From: Chloroflexota bacterium
GTDB taxonomy: Bacteria; Chloroflexota; Ktedonobacteria; Ktedonobacterales; JACDGC01
Assembly (NCBI GenBank): GCA_021812265.1
Contig: JAKAOI010000096.1
Span: 1-7,607 of the forward strand
Length of the DNA stretch: 7,607 bases
Direction of reading: 5' to 3'
The position numbers and the translations under genes are program-made. Shown here one piece after another: positions 4,628-7,607 of this stretch; the first letter of the stretch is position 1, and each line of letters begins with the position of its first letter. Under the pieces are notes generated by a model. The model saw only the letters and a list, made by a program, of their open reading frames with translations. It ran no database searches and was not told where the DNA came from.

Positions 4628-6604
4628 GATTTTCTATATTTAATCATTGGCGCATTGATTGGCGGCGGCGCTGTTTGGATGATGAAATATCTGTCAGCGT
4701 CACGAAAGCCGCATCAGGATGAACCGGAAAAGCCTGTTATAAAAGAAGATATACGTGTCACTCAACTGGAAGATCGCGTTTCCCAATTACAGCAGCAGTT
4801 CATTGCGGCGATAAATTGGCATACCATTCAGGTAAATAGTATTGCTTCGCTGGCGGCAAATGAACCGATTGCGCAAATAGCTGCGGCAATTGTTAATAAT
4901 TTCGCTTCGACACTTACTGATTTTGGCGTATTTTTAGCGCTGTGGATACCTAAGAAACCTAATGATATGATTTGTACATTGCGAGATGACTCTGCTTTAG
5001 CAACTATATTAACCGTTCCCCAATTATCGGCAGATTCTGCGCATGATGTTTTAATAGCGCTTGAAAAATCTTTGCGTGGCTCAAGTAAAAATAAAGCAAA
5101 ATGGTATACCAGTCAGTCATTGGAAATTGATACCGATCTTATTCGCTTATTGCAGCATGATATTTATGGAATAATTGCCCCAATATATTACCTCAATGAT
5201 TTGATTGGTGTGTTCTTTATCACCTCTTCACAACTAAAACAAACCAATAATCTTACACGTATTATTGGTGATTCATCCATTGCTTTAGGGCAAATTCTCA
5301 GCTTTGCTATTATGCAATTTTTAACCGAAAAACATACTGCAGATACAGTGAAACCATCAGATGTAATAAAACCAGAAACACCGGCTAAGATTGTACATTC
5401 AGAAAAAAATGAAACTGCTGCGCATAACTCGGCGGCGGCGTCTAATAAAATTATTTTGCAGGAACTTGCGGCGTATTCACAATTATCAATGCTGCGTTCG
5501 CAGTCACCCGACCAAATGATTAAGCATACCTGTATTTCACTGCTGCATATTTGCAATGTTGATTGCGCTATGATATTGCAGCGCACTGAAAAGAATGCGT
5601 TTGCTGTAGAACATATTGAAATGAAACGTTGGTCTTGGTCGAAACATAGTTCGCATAATCAGAATGAAAATAGCCGCCATGGCATAACATTTGACGCTGC
5701 TGCGTTTGAGTCATGGCCAGATCCGTTTGTTCCTATGATGGTAAACAACTGCCACCCATTTAGTGTAGATATCCATAATGGCATAACACGCTTTGCTCCA
5801 AGGCTTCGCCAAGAAGGATTTCAATCGGTATTGGCGTATCCGGTGGTATTTGATAAAGCTTGCCAAGCCATTATTGTGATTGCTGTATATGAACAACGCG
5901 GGTTTTCAGAGCAAATTCGCGCGGCAATATCATCTATTACCGCTAAAATCGCCATGATTTTAAATATTGTCAACTCGGTTTCGAATAATAAATATGGGGA
6001 TACTGCAAATACTCCAGTTACATCACCAATGCATAATTTTTCGGCGCTCCTGCGTATGAACCGAGTCTTAATAAATAACCGCGCGGAAGAAATTTCTTCA
6101 TATAGTTATCAATTGGCGCGGCAAATGAAGGTTGATGAACCTCTTTCTTGGGCAATTCGTATGGCGGCGCTGGTGTGTGATGTTGGTATGATGATGATTC
6201 CGCCTTCTGTTTTACATAAAACAGATCAACTTTCCGAGGAAGATTGGGTGTTTATCCATCAGCACCCAATTTTTAGCGAATCTTTGCTCAGTGGATATGA
6301 TGATTTTCAAAATCTTTTACCGATTGTACGCAGCCATCATGAACGGTGGAATGGTTCGGGATATCCGGATCATTTAAATAAAACCGATATTCCATTAGGC
6401 GCCCGTATTTTAGCTGTGGCCGATACGTTTATCAGCATGCAAACACCGCAGAAATATCGCAGCGCCATGACACCGGAAGAAGCGTTGGATGCTATTGCGC
6501 AACTGGCTGATATTCTCTTTGATCCGGATGTAGTTGCGGCGTTGCAGTATGTTATTAATCATCCTGCCGAATTTGATGACTTAAATGATGAAATGACGGC
6601 ATAG
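4625..6604 (+). CDS. Membrane-anchored GAF-GAF-HD-GYP protein with altered HD motif
   Basis: A 659-residue signalling protein. In order: N-terminal transmembrane anchor (about 3-22), charged linker and short coiled coil (about 40-60), a divergent GAF-like domain (about 62-232), an Ala/Thr/Lys-rich linker (about 235-275), a second GAF-like domain (about 280-450, including YPVVFDKACQAIIVIAVYE), and a C-terminal HD-GYP domain (about 474-650). HD-GYP proteins hydrolyse cyclic di-GMP at a two- or three-metal site. Kept here are H547 (IHQHP), HH571-572 and the HHERWNGSGYP signature with GYP at 579-581, and D600 (VADTF). Altered are the core HD-I-G-K motif, which reads CDVGM (C518, D519, M522), and the first metal-ligand histidine: there is no His between 474 and 517. 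It is therefore likely weakly active or inactive as a phosphodiesterase and may act as a c-di-GMP or partner-binding sensor; this is inference. The cytoplasmic GAF domains would sense a small ligand. It converges with the Lgt-like gene, with 10 bp between stops. Confidence 0.87.
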   Translation: MDFLYLIIGALIGGGAVWMMKYLSASRKPHQDEPEKPVIKEDIRVTQLEDRVSQLQQQFIAAINWHTIQVNSIASLAANEPIAQIAAAIVNNFASTLTDFGVFLALWIPKKPNDMICTLRDDSALATILTVPQLSADSAHDVLIALEKSLRGSSKNKAKWYTSQSLEIDTDLIRLLQHDIYGIIAPIYYLNDLIGVFFITSSQLKQTNNLTRIIGDSSIALGQILSFAIMQFLTEKHTADTVKPSDVIKPETPAKIVHSEKNETAAHNSAAASNKIILQELAAYSQLSMLRSQSPDQMIKHTCISLLHICNVDCAMILQRTEKNAFAVEHIEMKRWSWSKHSSHNQNENSRHGITFDAAAFESWPDPFVPMMVNNCHPFSVDIHNGITRFAPRLRQEGFQSVLAYPVVFDKACQAIIVIAVYEQRGFSEQIRAAISSITAKIAMILNIVNSVSNNKYGDTANTPVTSPMHNFSALLRMNRVLINNRAEEISSYSYQLARQMKVDEPLSWAIRMAALVCDVGMMMIPPSVLHKTDQLSEEDWVFIHQHPIFSESLLSGYDDFQNLLPIVRSHHERWNGSGYPDHLNKTDIPLGARILAVADTFISMQTPQKYRSAMTPEEALDAIAQLADILFDPDVVAALQYVINHPAEFDDLNDEMTA

Positions 6605-6614
6605 GCATCAAAAA

Positions 6615-7607
6615 TCATTTCAGCGCGAAAATGAGCGAAATAACGAAAATAACTGCAATTGCCCCAGTAATGTAATTATCCCATTTCGTTATATTTCTTT
6701 CCTGTCGCATACGCAAAATACCTTGCCTGCCCAGCGCGTATACCGCAATTGCTGCCGCAAAAAATGCGCCATTTGCCGGACCTTTCTGCCAAAGCAGCAG
6801 CAATTCGGCAAAACCGGTTATAAACGCAAATGAAGATTCCATCAATTGAGTGGGAACCCTTTTCCCGCCGATTCGTTGATCTGATGACCAAACACCCCAT
6901 GGCTCGCATGTAAGCGGCCCGCCGCAGCATCCGGCAAAAAAACAGCCCAGCCGGCCGATGCCGATACCAATGAGCAAACTTGGGCCAAGCGGATCCAGAA
7001 AAGATCCTAATGAAATATGATTTGTGGGCAGCAACAACAATAAGGCGGCTGCTATGCCAAAAACAAAACCTTGAATTGTCCAGCCTTCCCAGCGGTGGTC
7101 CCGCCAATGTTTCAGGATGAACCAGCCTTTACCGCCAATGATGCCCGCAATAAGCGCAAAGAAAGTAACGGATAACCGTGAGCCGATAACGATATGTTCG
7201 TGCGCCATAATGGCGGTTTGCAGCAAAATTGCCGCAATAATTCCCAATGTTACTAAAATTGGCCATGCGCCCGGAATTATGCCGGGAGTTTTTCCCCAAT
7301 ATAAAAATCCGGTTTTTACCTGTGATTTTTTTTCGGATGACGGCGCCCATGTATGCCAAATGCGCGCCAGCGGATCTTTTATTTCTAAGTCTGCTGGAGG
7401 AGTTTTTATACCTTGTTTATTTTTATTTTTTCCTAAGTCTGCAACTTGAGCTGTAACTGTCCACTCTCCGGGATTTATGCCGTCCACATGTGCGGTAACT
7501 GATAATGATCCGCTGTTTGGCGGCACCTCATCAATTGTTTCAAAATGTGTGAAGGTATCGCGGGGTCCGGGTTTTCCTTCGATGTTGTTGCGTGTTCCGG
7601 TAAATTT
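6615..7607 (-). CDS. lgt: Prolipoprotein diacylglyceryl transferase (Lgt)-family membrane protein with N-terminal extension, cut by window edge
   Basis: The frame stays open to the right edge (330 codons visible), so the N terminus is outside. A GTG at 7526 is a possible internal start but has no well-spaced Shine-Dalgarno site, and the upstream codons (TFTHFETIDEVPP) read as protein. Numbering from the edge, residues about 28-60 form beta strands (SLSVTAHVDG, EWTVTAQVAD), then a polar linker, then seven hydrophobic helices (about 113-132, 146-164, 176-193, 205-225, 256-273, 279-295, 312-329). The Lgt signature is GRLGCFFAGCCGG (218-230), and PTQLMES and Y290/R294 (VYALGR) match conserved positions near the Lgt active site. 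Lgt moves diacylglycerol from phosphatidylglycerol onto the lipobox cysteine of prolipoproteins. Departures from E. coli Lgt: Gln179 stands where catalytic His103 is expected, and cysteines replace the usual N/E in the signature. It could be a diverged Lgt or a paralogue with another acceptor. Confidence 0.78.
   Translation of the reverse strand, partial: KFTGTRNNIEGKPGPRDTFTHFETIDEVPPNSGSLSVTAHVDGINPGEWTVTAQVADLGKNKNKQGIKTPPADLEIKDPLARIWHTWAPSSEKKSQVKTGFLYWGKTPGIIPGAWPILVTLGIIAAILLQTAIMAHEHIVIGSRLSVTFFALIAGIIGGKGWFILKHWRDHRWEGWTIQGFVFGIAAALLLLLPTNHISLGSFLDPLGPSLLIGIGIGRLGCFFAGCCGGPLTCEPWGVWSSDQRIGGKRVPTQLMESSFAFITGFAELLLLWQKGPANGAFFAAAIAVYALGRQGILRMRQERNITKWDNYITGAIAVIFVISLIFALK

Noticed and set aside
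6589..6622. Perfect 8-bp inverted repeat TGAAATGA/TCATTTCA spanning both convergent stop codons, as a bidirectional terminator
   Set aside because: The arms are AT-rich with an 18-base loop and there is no T tract after it on either strand; it may arise from coding constraints at the two gene ends.

Overview
This is bacterial DNA of moderate-to-low GC, with most genes preceded by recognisable Shine-Dalgarno sites. I cannot name the organism. The mix of a YjbE-type TerC protein, a two-GAF HD-GYP protein and an Lgt-like protein with an extra N-terminal beta-rich region would fit an uncultivated or environmental lineage such as Chloroflexota, but that is only a guess.

Layout. The left edge (1-224, minus) is the first 74 codons of an IS607-family serine recombinase (TnpA), cut by the window edge. 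It has its own near-consensus promoter, spaced so that the mRNA should start at or next to the ATG (leaderless). Next on the minus strand come two genes that read as one unit from a promoter near 1850: a GNAT acetyltransferase (1198-1782) and a TerC/YjbE-family membrane protein (371-1135), probably a metal (Mn2+) exporter. Upstream of these, also minus, is a TetR-family regulator (2808-3479) followed by an unrecognised six-helix membrane protein (1893-2717), which has its own promoter candidate and a strong RBS.

Divergent from the TetR gene is a plus-strand gene (3691-4323) for a single-pass membrane protein with an exported beta-rich domain. The shared 211-bp intergenic region carries a perfect 18-bp palindrome, a plausible TetR operator. 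A 301-bp gap (4324-4624) has no confident gene. It holds a strong 13-bp-stem hairpin and an open frame of 61 codons without a usable start. Then comes a long plus-strand gene (4625-6604, TTG start) for a membrane-anchored GAF-GAF-HD-GYP protein whose HD motif is altered (CD instead of HD, M instead of K). It converges with an Lgt-family protein (6615 to beyond 7607, minus) that is cut by the right edge.

How they may work together: the TetR gene, the six-helix protein and the divergent single-pass protein look like a local envelope-related regulatory module. The HD-GYP protein is a likely c-di-GMP-linked sensor, possibly without phosphodiesterase activity. No complete new defence or mobile system is visible. 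The most interesting items are the degenerate HD-GYP protein, the atypical extended Lgt-like protein, the 18-bp palindrome and the undefined 4324-4624 gap.
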